From assembly GCF_014202425.1 (NCBI RefSeq), contig NZ_JACHGT010000009.1, positions 124,001 through 188,000 of the forward strand: a DNA stretch of 64,000 nt, written 5' to 3'. The number at the start of each line of letters is the position of its first letter. Position 1 is the first letter of the stretch. This DNA is from Phytomonospora endophytica (GTDB taxonomy: Bacteria > Actinomycetota > Actinomycetes > Mycobacteriales > Micromonosporaceae). The translations under genes and the position numbers were made by a program. The notes under the pieces were generated by a model that was not told the origin of the DNA, did no database searches, and saw only the letters and a program-made list of their open reading frames with translations. This document shows positions 1 through 10,581 of the stretch, piece by piece.

Positions 1-90
1 GCCCTCGTCGCGGAAGCGCCGCGCGGTGGCCAGGCCGATTCCGCTGGCCGCGCCGGTGATCACCGCGACGCGGTCGGACAGTCGCTGCAT
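1..90 (-). CDS. Short-chain dehydrogenase/reductase, N-terminus only (runs off window)
   Basis: The minus strand opens at an ATG at position 90 preceded by GAGGAG, and reads MQRLSDRVAVITGAASGIG before leaving the window after 30 residues. TGAASGIG is the TGxxxGxG dinucleotide-binding loop of classical SDR oxidoreductases. The gene lies 22 bases after the aldehyde dehydrogenase stop on the same strand, so it is probably the third gene of the GS-like/ALDH operon. In related actinomycetes an SDR often accompanies this pair. Substrate cannot be told from the fragment. Confidence 0.85.
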   Translation of the reverse strand, partial: MQRLSDRVAVITGAASGIGLATARRFRDEG

Positions 91-112
91 GTGCTGCTCC
101 TCGCTCACAAGG

Positions 113-1471
113 CTAGTCATTGGCGATGAAGACGTTCTTGACGTCGGTGAACGCGTCGAGCGCGTCGGGCCCGAGCTCGCGGCCGAGGCCCGACTGCTTG
201 ACCCCGCCGAAGGGGGTCCAGTAGCGCACCGAGGAGTTCGAGTTGACGCTGAGGTTGCCGCCCTCGACCGCGCGCGCCATGCGCAGTGCGCGGCCGGTGT
301 CGCCGGTCCAGATCGAGCCGGACAGGCCGTAGGGCGTGGCGTTGGCCAGGGAGATCGCCTCAAGCTCGTCGTAGAAGGGCGCGATGGCCACGACCGGCCC
401 GAAGACCTCGTCGGTCCACAGTGGATCGTCCTCGGCGACGTCGAAGTACGCCGACGCGGGCATCCAGAAGCCTTCGCCTTCGGGGCATTCACCGACGACG
501 TCGGGTTCCCGCTTGAGGTAGCCGCGGACGCGCTCGCGATGCTCGGCGCTGATCAGCGGCCCCATCTCGGTGGTGTCGAGCGCCGGGTCGCCGACCTTGA
601 CCGTGCGCAGCGCCTCGGTGAAGAGCTCGCGGAACTCGTCGTAAACGTCGCGCTGCACCAGGATCCGGGAGCGTGCGCAGCAGTCCTGGCCCGCGTTGTC
701 GAACACCGCGTAGGGCGCCGACGCGGCCGCCTTGCGGATGTCGGCGTCGCCGAAGACGATGTTGGCGCTGTTCCCGCCGAGTTCGAGCGTCACGCGCTTG
801 ACCGACCCGGCGGCGGCGCGGGCCACCTCGCGGCCGACCTCGACCGAGCCGGTGAACACGATCTTGCGGACGTCGGGATGCCCGGCCAGGCGCGCACCGG
901 CGACCTCACCTTCACCGGGCACGACCTGGAGGACGTCCTCGGGGATCCCGGCTTCGAGGGCGAGTCCGGCCAACCGCAGCGCCGTCAGCGGGGTCTGCTC
1001 GGCGGGCTTGACGATGACGGTGTTCCCGGCGGCCAGCGCGGGGGCGGCGCCCCACATCATGATGGCCATCGGGAAGTTCCACGGCACGATGATCCCGACG
1101 ACGCCGAGGCTCTCGTGGAACGTGATGTTGACCCCGCCGGCGACCGGGATCTGCTGCCCCACATGGCGTTCGGGCGCGCCCGCGTAGTAGGCGAGGACGT
1201 CGGCGACGTTCCCGGCCTCCCACCGCGCCGAGGAGACGGGGTGGCCGGCGTTGAGCGTCTCCAGCCCGGCCAGTTCCTCTTTGTGCTCTTCGACCACGGC
1301 CGCGAAGCGGCGCAGCATCCGGGCCCGATCCCCGGGGGAGACCTTGCTCCACCCCTGGTAGGCCACGCGCGACTTCCAGACCGCGTCGTCCACCGCGTCG
1401 GCGTCGGCACCGGGCAGCTCGGTGATGAGCTTCCCGGTGGCCGGGTTGACGATCCTCTGCATCCGCCTCAC
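113..1471 (-). CDS. NAD(P)-dependent aldehyde dehydrogenase of an amine-catabolic operon
   Basis: This is a 452-residue ALDH-superfamily enzyme oxidising an aldehyde to a carboxylate. The general-base glutamate sits in VTLELGG (about E230) and the catalytic cysteine in NAGQDCCARSR (C264 by alignment with the family). The cofactor region FTGSVEVG and the C-terminal PFGGVKQSGLGRE are intact. The chosen GTG start overlaps the stop of the upstream GS-like gene in a GTGA junction, so translation is coupled; an ATG three codons in is an alternative. Pairing with a gamma-glutamyl ligase-type GS suggests the substrate is a gamma-glutamylated aminoaldehyde from polyamine or ethanolamine breakdown. That substrate is inferred from context. 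Confidence 0.9.
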   Translation of the reverse strand: MRRMQRIVNPATGKLITELPGADADAVDDAVWKSRVAYQGWSKVSPGDRARMLRRFAAVVEEHKEELAGLETLNAGHPVSSARWEAGNVADVLAYYAGAPERHVGQQIPVAGGVNITFHESLGVVGIIVPWNFPMAIMMWGAAPALAAGNTVIVKPAEQTPLTALRLAGLALEAGIPEDVLQVVPGEGEVAGARLAGHPDVRKIVFTGSVEVGREVARAAAGSVKRVTLELGGNSANIVFGDADIRKAAASAPYAVFDNAGQDCCARSRILVQRDVYDEFRELFTEALRTVKVGDPALDTTEMGPLISAEHRERVRGYLKREPDVVGECPEGEGFWMPASAYFDVAEDDPLWTDEVFGPVVAIAPFYDELEAISLANATPYGLSGSIWTGDTGRALRMARAVEGGNLSVNSNSSVRYWTPFGGVKQSGLGRELGPDALDAFTDVKNVFIAND

Positions 1472-2817
1472 ATCCGTTCGAAGCCGCGGTGGAGTTCCCA
1501 GTCGGTGACGGCGGCGTCGAAGGCCGCCAGCTCGACCCGGGCGTTGTTGGCGTAATGATCCACCACGCCGTCACCGAAGGACTCACGAGCCACCGCCGAG
1601 GTCTCCCACAGGCCGAGCGCGTCGCGCAGGTTCGCCGGGACGCGCTCGCCGTCGGCGTCATAGGCGTTGCCCGCGAAGGGATCGGGCAGGTCGAGTTCGT
1701 TGTCGACGCCGTGCAGTCCGGCGGCGATGATCGCGGCGACGGCCAGGTAGGGGTTGACGTCGCCGCCGGGGACACGGTTCTCGAAACGCAGCGAGGGCCC
1801 GTGCCCGACGAGCCGCAGCGCGCAGGTCCGGTTGTCGACGCCCCAGCGCACCGCCGTCGGCGCGAAACTGCCCGGCGCGAAACGCTTGTAGGAGTTGACG
1901 TTCGGCGCGTACCAGAGCGTCATCTCGCGCAGCAGGGCCAGCTGCCCGGCGATGAAGCGCCGCCCGAACTCCGACAGGCCCTGGGCGCCGTCGCCGGACA
2001 TGACCGGCCCGTCGGCGTCGCGCAGCGAGAAGTGCACGTGGCAGGAGTTGCCTTCGCGCGCGTTCGGCTTGGCCATGAAGGTCAGCGCCTTGCCCCGCTG
2101 GGCCGCGATCTCCTTGGCGCCGTTCTTGTAGATCACGTGGTTGTCGCAGGTCGCGAGGGCCTCGGTGTAACGGAAGGCGATCTCGTGCTGCCCGAGATTG
2201 CACTCGCCTTTCGCCGACTCGACGTACAGCCCGGCACCGGCCATGTGGTTGCGGATCGCCCGCAGCAGCGGTTCGACGCGCGCGGTCCCCAGCAGCGAAT
2301 AGTCCACATTGTACTGGTTGGCGGGACGCAGGTTCCGGTAGGACTTGTCGAAGGCGTCCTCGTAGGTCTCGTCGTAGAGCACGAACTCCAGCTCGGTGCC
2401 GACGTAGGCCGACAGGCCGCGCTCGGCGAGACGGTCGAGCTGGCGCCGCAGGATCTGCCGCGGCGACTCGGCGACCGGAGCCTCGTCGGGCCACGACAGG
2501 TCGGCCATGACCAGGACCGTCCCCTCCTGCCACGGCACCCGGCGCAGGGTCGCGAGGTCGGGGGTGAGCACGAAGTCGCCGTACCCGGTCTCCCAGGAGG
2601 AGATGGGATAGCCGTCGACGGTGTTCATGTCCACGTCGACGGCCAGCAGGTAGGCGCAGGCCTCGGCGGCGTGCGCGACCACCTCGTCGAGGAAGTAGCG
2701 GGCCGCCAGCCGTTTGCCCTGGAGCCTCCCCTGCATGTCGGTCAGGGCGAGCAGGACGGTGTCGACGCGGCCGGCGTCGACGTCGATGCGGAGCTGGTCG
2801 ACGGTGAGCTGTGGCAT
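1468..2817 (-). CDS. Glutamine synthetase-like gamma-glutamyl ligase (PuuA/GlnA4 type)
   Basis: This 449-residue protein of the GS catalytic superfamily carries the ATP/metal-site signatures KPNAREGNSCHVHFSLRDA and, further on, RFENRVPGGDVNPYLAVAA. It belongs to the paralogues that gamma-glutamylate amines (PuuA; Streptomyces GlnA4 acts on ethanolamine), not to nitrogen-assimilating GlnA. The tight operon with an aldehyde dehydrogenase and an SDR supports this, and a GlnII lies 10 kb away. I chose the ATG at 2817 (MPQLTVDQLRID) because AGGGAG lies six bases upstream; a GTG at 2841 would add eight residues. The gene ends in a GTGA overlap with the ALDH. The amine substrate is unknown. Confidence 0.85.
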   Translation of the reverse strand: MPQLTVDQLRIDVDAGRVDTVLLALTDMQGRLQGKRLAARYFLDEVVAHAAEACAYLLAVDVDMNTVDGYPISSWETGYGDFVLTPDLATLRRVPWQEGTVLVMADLSWPDEAPVAESPRQILRRQLDRLAERGLSAYVGTELEFVLYDETYEDAFDKSYRNLRPANQYNVDYSLLGTARVEPLLRAIRNHMAGAGLYVESAKGECNLGQHEIAFRYTEALATCDNHVIYKNGAKEIAAQRGKALTFMAKPNAREGNSCHVHFSLRDADGPVMSGDGAQGLSEFGRRFIAGQLALLREMTLWYAPNVNSYKRFAPGSFAPTAVRWGVDNRTCALRLVGHGPSLRFENRVPGGDVNPYLAVAAIIAAGLHGVDNELDLPDPFAGNAYDADGERVPANLRDALGLWETSAVARESFGDGVVDHYANNARVELAAFDAAVTDWELHRGFERM

Positions 2818-2885
2818 GCGCGGCTCCCTCGGGTCGGTCACGACGGACAGTATGTCGGAATGCCCGACCCGTGGGGAGACGCCTC

Positions 2886-5444
<2,559 letters not shown>

Positions 5445-5508
5445 GCGTGTCGCCTCGCTTCTGGCTGGTCGGCGGTGTCGTCGCTGACCAGTCTCGCCAG
5501 AAGCGAGG
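5445..5508 (-). promoter_or_regulatory. Long inverted repeat in the clpC-like 5' leader that covers its Shine-Dalgarno
   Basis: Reading toward the gene, a perfect 13-base arm (5508–5496, CCTCGCTTCTGGC) pairs with 5465–5453 (GCCAGAAGCGAGG), and an inner five-base pair (TGGTC/GACCA) extends the fold. The last bases of the 3' arm, GCGAGG, are also the only Shine-Dalgarno candidate, eight bases before the ATG at 5444. Folding would therefore hide the ribosome-binding site. It does not match HAIR (HspR), CIRCE (HrcA) or a simple ClgR site. It may be a translational switch or an operator; the function is inferred. Confidence 0.65.
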
Positions 5509-5636
5509 ACGATTTCAGGGCTTTCGAAATGTCACAGGGTGCCCGTATCGTGAATTTCGGGGCCCCCCAGGGGGCGACAGGCGAAGCGCGCGTTCCACTC
5601 GACCGCGCGCACCTTCACGCTGCCCGCGCGCGGCCC

Positions 5637-6815
5637 TCACCACTCGACCCGCAGCTCCTCCACGCCGTACACGATCGACAGCTCACGGAACCGCAGGTCC
5701 TCGAACGGCACCGCCAGCCGCATCCCCGGGAAGCGCCGCAGCAACGCCGGGTAGGCGATCCGCAGCTCCATCCGCGCCAGCTCGGCGCCCACGCAGCGGT
5801 GGATCCCGTACCCGAAGGCCATGTGCGACGAGGCCACGGCCCGCCCGGACGCCACGACCTCCAACTCGGTCCCCAGGAACTCGTCCCGGTTCGCCGACGA
5901 CAGGCTGCACAGCAGCATGTCGCCCTTCGACACGTCCTGCCCGCCCACGGTCAGGTCCTCGCGCGCGAAACGCGGGAACGCCACCTGCACGACCGTCATG
6001 TACCGCAGCAGCTCCTCGACCATCGCGCCGATCTGCGCGTCGGTCCCGGTCATCGCGGCACGGTCGGCCGGGTTGGCCAGCAGGTGCAGGCTGCCCAGCG
6101 CCAGCATGCTCGTGCTCGTGTCGTGCCCGCCGGTGAGCACACCGTCGGCGATGCCCGCCAGCTCACGGTCGTCGATGTCGGGATGGTCGCGCAACAGCGC
6201 GCCGAGGAGACCGTCGCCGGGATCGCGCCGCTCACGCGCGACGAGATCCTCCAGATAGTCCAGCGAAGCGCTGATCGCCCCGATCGAACCCAGGATGTCC
6301 CCGGAGATGTCGAACCGGTCCTCGGCCTGGTGCAGGAACTCCACCCGGTCGGCGTACTTCACCCCGAGCAGCTCGCACACCACCAGCGCCGGGATCGGCA
6401 ACGCGAAGGTCTCGACCAGGTCGGCGCCCGGCCCGCGCCGCTCGATCTCGTCGAGGCACTCGGCGACGATCGCCTCGATGCGCGGCACCAGCCGCTTCAG
6501 GCGGCGCATGGTGAACTCGGGCGTCAGGAGCTTGCGCAGGCGCGTGTGGTCGGGCGGATCGGCGAACCCGAGGCCCCCCGGATTCATCTCCACCGAGATG
6601 CCCATCTCGGCCAGCTCGGTGAGGTTGGAGAAGTCGTTACTGAAGCGCTCGGCGTCCCCGAGCACGGCCCGCACGTCCTCGTACCGGGTCACCAGCCACG
6701 TCGTCGGCCCGACGGGCAGTTCGAGGCGGGTGATCGGCCGTTTCGCGCGGAGCTCGCCGATGGCGGCCACCGGGTCGAAGCCGTCTCTCAAGAAGGGAAG
6801 TGTCGCTTCGGTCAT
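5637..6815 (-). CDS. Cytochrome P450 (bacterial class I)
   Basis: This 392-residue soluble P450 monooxygenase has the I-helix oxygen-activation motif GGHDTS, the ExxR of the K helix in EELLRY, and the heme-binding loop FGYGIHRCVGAELAR with the proximal cysteine at about C341. FADPPDHTRLRKLL is the usual conserved segment of actinobacterial CYP105/107-like enzymes. The start at 6815 (MTEATLPF) is chosen because AGGAT lies upstream and longer in-frame extensions are not P450-like. Electron donors (ferredoxin, ferredoxin reductase) are not in the window. The divergently transcribed SARP regulator starts 160 bases away and could control it. The substrate is unknown. Confidence 0.93.
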   Translation of the reverse strand: MTEATLPFLRDGFDPVAAIGELRAKRPITRLELPVGPTTWLVTRYEDVRAVLGDAERFSNDFSNLTELAEMGISVEMNPGGLGFADPPDHTRLRKLLTPEFTMRRLKRLVPRIEAIVAECLDEIERRGPGADLVETFALPIPALVVCELLGVKYADRVEFLHQAEDRFDISGDILGSIGAISASLDYLEDLVARERRDPGDGLLGALLRDHPDIDDRELAGIADGVLTGGHDTSTSMLALGSLHLLANPADRAAMTGTDAQIGAMVEELLRYMTVVQVAFPRFAREDLTVGGQDVSKGDMLLCSLSSANRDEFLGTELEVVASGRAVASSHMAFGYGIHRCVGAELARMELRIAYPALLRRFPGMRLAVPFEDLRFRELSIVYGVEELRVEW

Positions 6816-6974
6816 CTGGCGGATCCTTAGCTCAGTGGGGCTCCCCCGGTAGTCGCTGCCGCGCGGGCCGTGGTTCCCCGTCCGGCGCCCGCGGTGATTC
6901 AGCGCACACAAGGTACCTGCATCGAACGTACGCCGCGTTGCCACCGGGCCGGGACTACTGGTTGCATTAGCCCC

Positions 6975-9900
6975 GTGACCCACGAGCCCGCTCCGCTCAT
7001 CGCACTGCTCGGCCCGGTCCGCATCGCGACCGGCGGCGGCACCAGCGCCGGCCCGCCCCGGCAGGCGTGCGTCCTGGCCGCTTTAGCGCTGCACGCGGGC
7101 CGCCCGGTCACCATGGACACCCTCACCGACCGCGCCTGGGGCGACGAACCCGCCAGCCGCTCGGCCCTGTACACGATCATCGCCCGACTGCGGCGGCTCC
7201 TCGAACCCCTCGGCGTCGGCCTCACCCAGCGCGGCGGCGCCTACGTCCTCGAAGTCGACGAGGACCGCGTCGACCTCCACCTCATGCGCGACCTCGCCGC
7301 CCGCGCCCGCGACGACGCGCCCTCCACCCCCGGCCTGCTCCGCCGGGCCCTCGACCTGTGGCGCGGCGAACCGCTGACCGGCGTGCGCGGCGACTGGGCC
7401 GAACGCGTCCGCGTCGGCCTCGCCGCCGAACGACTCGCCCTCTACGGCCGCCTCTACGAGGCCGAACTGGCCGCCGGGCGGCACGCCGCCGTCGTCGGCG
7501 AACTCGCCGAACTGGCCGCGCGTTTCCCCTACGACGAACCCGTCACCGCGCACTACCTCCTGGCGCTGCACCGCACGGGCCGCACCGCCGAGGCCCTGGC
7601 GTCCTACCGCGGCACCCGCGACCTGCTGCGCTCCGAACTCGGCGTCCAGCCCGGCCGCGACCTCGACGAACTGCACCGCCGCATCCTCCGCGACGACCCG
7701 GCCCTGCGCGCGGGCGCGCGCCCGGCGACACGCCCGCGGAACCGTCCACTGCCCCGGCAGCTGCCGGTCGACCTGAGCACCTTCACCGGCCGCACCGAGG
7801 CGCTCGCCGAACTCGACGCCGTCCTCGACGCCGACGGTGTGCCGCGCGCCGGGCTCGTCGCGGTGACCGGGTCGGGCGGGATCGGCAAGACCGCGCTGGC
7901 CGTGCACTGGGCGCACCGGTCCGCCCGGCACTTCCCCGACGGGCAGCTCTACGTCGACCTGCGCGGCTTCGCGCAGCAGGCACCGGCCGAGCCGGGATCG
8001 GTCCTGGCGGCGTTCCTGCGCGGCCTGGGCGTCGCCGCCGACGAGATCCCGGCCGAGACGGGTGAGAAGGCGGCGCTGTACCGGTCGCTGACGGCCGGGC
8101 GGCGCCTGCTGATCCTGCTCGACAACGCCCACGACCCGGCGCAGGTGCGGCCGCTGCTGCCCGGTTCGGGGTCGAGCCTGGTGCTGGTCACCAGCCGCGT
8201 CGACCCGCGCGGGCTCGTGGTCAGCCACGACGTGCGCGTCCTCGCCCTCGACGTGCTGTCCGCCGAGGAGGCCGGTGGACTGTTCCACCGCCTCGTCGGT
8301 CCCGGGCGGGCGGTGCCGGGCGAGGTCGCCGTCGGTGAGATCACCGACCTGTGCGGGCGCCTCCCACTCGCCCTGCGCCTGGCCGCGAGCCAGCTCGTCT
8401 TCGCGCCCGGACTGACGCCCGCGGGGCTCCTCGCGCGCTGGGGCCGTCACGACCGGATCACCGCGCTGTCGGTGCCCGGCGACGACGGCGTGGCACTGCG
8501 CACGACCTTCGACCTGTCCTATGACGCGCTCCCCGAGCCCGCGCGACGGCTGTTCCGGCTGTTCGGCGCCCACCCCGCCGCGCACCCCGAGATCCGCTCG
8601 CTGGCCGCGATGGCCGGGCTCGACACCGCCACGACCACGACGCTGATCGACGAACTGGTCGCCGGGCACCTCGTGCAGCGCGTTGACGAGGACCGCGTCG
8701 GCTCGCACGACCTGCTCCGCGAGTACGCCGCCGACCGCGCCCGGACCGAGGACGCCGACACGCTCCCCGGCGCCCACCTGCGCATGTACGACTGGTACCT
8801 GGCCGCGAGCTTCGCCGCCCGGCAGAGCGTCACGGGCATCAGACCCTGGTACGAGATCGGGCCCGTCGAGGTCGAGACGCCCGACCTCGACGACATCGCC
8901 GACGCCCTCGCCTGGCTCGACACCAGGCACGAGACGCTGACCGCCGTCGCCGCACACGCCGAGGCCGGGGGCCGGCCCGAACGCGCGACCCATCAGGCGA
9001 GCGCGCTGTGGCGGTACTTCCACACCCGCTGGAATCTCGGCGACTGGATCGAGACCAGCCTGATCGGCCTGCGTGCCGCCGAACGGCTCCCCGACCGCTA
9101 TCAGGAGGCCAACACGCTGCTCGAACTCGGGCACGGCTACGAGTTGCTGGGACGCGTCGACGAGGCCGTGGACGTGTACACCCGCGCCTTCGACATCGCG
9201 CGTGCGGGGAACTTCGACGGCGTCCGGGGTGACGCCCTCGGCAGCCTCGCGGGTATCAGCTTCGGCAACGACGACTTCGACACCGCACTCGGCCACCTCA
9301 CCGCCGCGCTGGAGATCTACGAGCGGCTCGGCGAGCCCTACGGCATCGCGATCCACGTCGGGAAGATCGCCGACATCGCGTTCCTCCGGGGGCGCCTCGG
9401 CGAGGCGCGCGCCGGATACACCCGCGCGTTCGCGCTGCACGCCGAGGCCGGCCGCCGCCGCGAGCGCGGCAGCACCCTCCTCGACCTGGGCAAGATCGAC
9501 CTCGCCGAAGGGGACCTCGACAGCGCCGCCCGGCGGATCACCGAGGCCCGCGCCGAACTCGACGCGACCGGCGAGCGGGCCGGGGAGATCGTCGCGCGGT
9601 GCCACCTCGCGGTCATCGACGCCCGCCGGGGGCGGCACGCCGAGGCGCTGCGGGTGTTCCGGGAGACGCTCAGCGACGCCGACGAGTTGTCCTATGACGC
9701 CTTGCGGTTGCAGATCCTGAACCACTCCGCGCCCAGTCAGCTGGCCGTCGAGGGTCCCGCCTCCGCCTTGGAGTTCGCCCTGGAGGCGCTGGCGCTGGCG
9801 GAGAAACTGCACGACACGGGCATGGTCGCCAAGGCGCACGAGCACGTCGCCGACGCCAGGGCGGCGGGCGGGGACGACGCGGGCGCGGCCGGGGCACGAC

Positions 9901-10037
9901 GGGTCGCGGCGGAGCTGCGGGCGGAGATCGGGGCGGAGGTCGGGGCGGAGGCGGAGGCCGAGGCCGAGGCGGAGGTCGGGGCGGAGGCCGGGGCGGAGGT
10001 CGAGGCGGAGGTCGGGGCGGAGCCGGGCGAAGACTGA
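6975..10037 (+). CDS. SARP/AfsR-like regulator: BTAD, NB-ARC and TPR domains
   Basis: This is a 1,020-residue transcriptional regulator. An N-terminal winged-helix OmpR-type DNA-binding domain (about residues 1–95) is followed by a bacterial transcriptional activation domain (about 100–245, ending near SELGVQPGRDLDELH). An NB-ARC ATPase with Walker A TGSGGIGKTALA follows at about residue 300, then TPR-like helical repeats such as EANTLLELGHGYELLGRVDE. The C-terminus is low-complexity, built of EVGAEAEA-type units from a GAGGNC-like hexamer. The GTG at 6975 is chosen because homology begins there; no clear Shine-Dalgarno is visible. It faces away from the P450 gene and may regulate it. The stop codon lies inside the first of three tandem repeats that continue the same reading frame. 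Confidence 0.9.
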   Translation: MTHEPAPLIALLGPVRIATGGGTSAGPPRQACVLAALALHAGRPVTMDTLTDRAWGDEPASRSALYTIIARLRRLLEPLGVGLTQRGGAYVLEVDEDRVDLHLMRDLAARARDDAPSTPGLLRRALDLWRGEPLTGVRGDWAERVRVGLAAERLALYGRLYEAELAAGRHAAVVGELAELAARFPYDEPVTAHYLLALHRTGRTAEALASYRGTRDLLRSELGVQPGRDLDELHRRILRDDPALRAGARPATRPRNRPLPRQLPVDLSTFTGRTEALAELDAVLDADGVPRAGLVAVTGSGGIGKTALAVHWAHRSARHFPDGQLYVDLRGFAQQAPAEPGSVLAAFLRGLGVAADEIPAETGEKAALYRSLTAGRRLLILLDNAHDPAQVRPLLPGSGSSLVLVTSRVDPRGLVVSHDVRVLALDVLSAEEAGGLFHRLVGPGRAVPGEVAVGEITDLCGRLPLALRLAASQLVFAPGLTPAGLLARWGRHDRITALSVPGDDGVALRTTFDLSYDALPEPARRLFRLFGAHPAAHPEIRSLAAMAGLDTATTTTLIDELVAGHLVQRVDEDRVGSHDLLREYAADRARTEDADTLPGAHLRMYDWYLAASFAARQSVTGIRPWYEIGPVEVETPDLDDIADALAWLDTRHETLTAVAAHAEAGGRPERATHQASALWRYFHTRWNLGDWIETSLIGLRAAERLPDRYQEANTLLELGHGYELLGRVDEAVDVYTRAFDIARAGNFDGVRGDALGSLAGISFGNDDFDTALGHLTAALEIYERLGEPYGIAIHVGKIADIAFLRGRLGEARAGYTRAFALHAEAGRRRERGSTLLDLGKIDLAEGDLDSAARRITEARAELDATGERAGEIVARCHLAVIDARRGRHAEALRVFRETLSDADELSYDALRLQILNHSAPSQLAVEGPASALEFALEALALAEKLHDTGMVAKAHEHVADARAAGGDDAGAAGARRVAAELRAEIGAEVGAEAEAEAEAEVGAEAGAEVEAEVGAEPGED
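9919..10022 (+). repeat. Degenerate hexanucleotide tract encoding the acidic C-terminal tail
   Basis: The 3' end of the SARP gene is made of GAGGTCGGGGCG / GAGGCCGAGGCG-type units that alternate for about 100 bases. They encode a Glu/Ala/Val/Gly tail unrelated to the TPR region. The tract keeps the frame and is probably slippage-prone. It directly abuts the larger tandem repeat. Confidence 0.7.
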
Positions 10038-10458
10038 GGAGAGGTTCGGGGACCTCGCGGCGAAGCTCGGCAGGCGGCGGACGACCCCGGGACCGGCAGC
10101 GGCAGCGGCAGCGGCGGCGGCGGCGGAGAACACCCCGGCGCCGAACCCCGCCGGATCCCTGCGGAGCCGGGCAAGGCCTGAGGAGAGCTTCGCAGACCTC
10201 GCGGCGAAGCTCGGCAGGCAGCGGACGCCCCCGGGACCGGCGGCCGCAGCGGCAGCGGCAGCGGCGGCGGCGGCAGCGGCGGCGGAGAACACCCCGGCGC
10301 CGAACCCCGCCGGATCCCTGCGGAGCCGGGCAAGGCCTGAGGGGAGCTTCGCAGACCTCGCGGCGAAGCACGGCAGGCGACGGACGACCCCGGGACCAGC
10401 AGCGGCAGCGGCAGCGGCAGCGAACACCCCGGCGCCGACCCCCGCCGGATATCTACGA
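10021..10458 (+). repeat. Three tandem copies of a 135–159 bp minisatellite after the SARP gene
   Basis: Copies lie at 10021–10164 (144 bp), 10165–10323 (159 bp) and 10324–10458 (135 bp). Each starts with AGCCGGGC(G/A)A(A/G)G and a TGA, continues GAGCTTCGCAGACCTCGCGG-like, passes a variable (GGCAGC/GGC)n tract and ends CCCCGCCGGATCCCTGCGG-like. The length differences (+15, −24) fall in the GGC/GGCAGC tract and are multiples of three. The SARP reading frame therefore continues through all copies, interrupted only by the TGA at each copy start (10035, 10179, 10338). This looks like amplification of the gene's 3' end. Copy number probably varies between strains. Confidence 0.85.
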
Positions 10459-10511
10459 AGCCGGGGCTCAGCGTCAAGGCGAGCGAACTCCACGGGGACG
10501 ACCCTCGCGGC

Positions 10512-10542
10512 GAGGCCGCCGGGTGTGCGTCCCGGCGGCCTC
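10512..10542. terminator. Bidirectional intrinsic hairpin between convergent genes
   Basis: A perfect 12-bp stem, GAGGCCGCCGGG / CCCGGCGGCCTC, encloses a seven-base loop. It sits between the repeat region after the SARP gene and the convergent membrane-protein gene that ends at 10582. There is no marked U tract, as is common in high-GC actinobacteria. Confidence 0.75.
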
Positions 10543-10581
10543 ACCCGGTCGCCCGGTCCCCCGTCTGAACCGGGCACCCCC

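Noticed and set aside
5445-5508. HspR (HAIR) or HrcA (CIRCE) operator before the clpC-like gene
   Set aside because: The arms do not match CTTGAGT-n7-ACTCAAG or TTAGCACTC-n9-GAGTGCTAA; the arms are about 30 bases apart, too far for a usual operator.
10035-10340. Selenocysteine readthrough at the repeated in-frame TGA codons
   Set aside because: No SECIS-like hairpin or Sec-enzyme motif is seen, and the downstream sequence is low complexity. A repeat of the gene's natural stop is simpler.
10021-10458. CRISPR-like array or phage attachment repeats
   Set aside because: Units are contiguous, long (135–159 bp) and without spacers; no cas or integrase gene is present.
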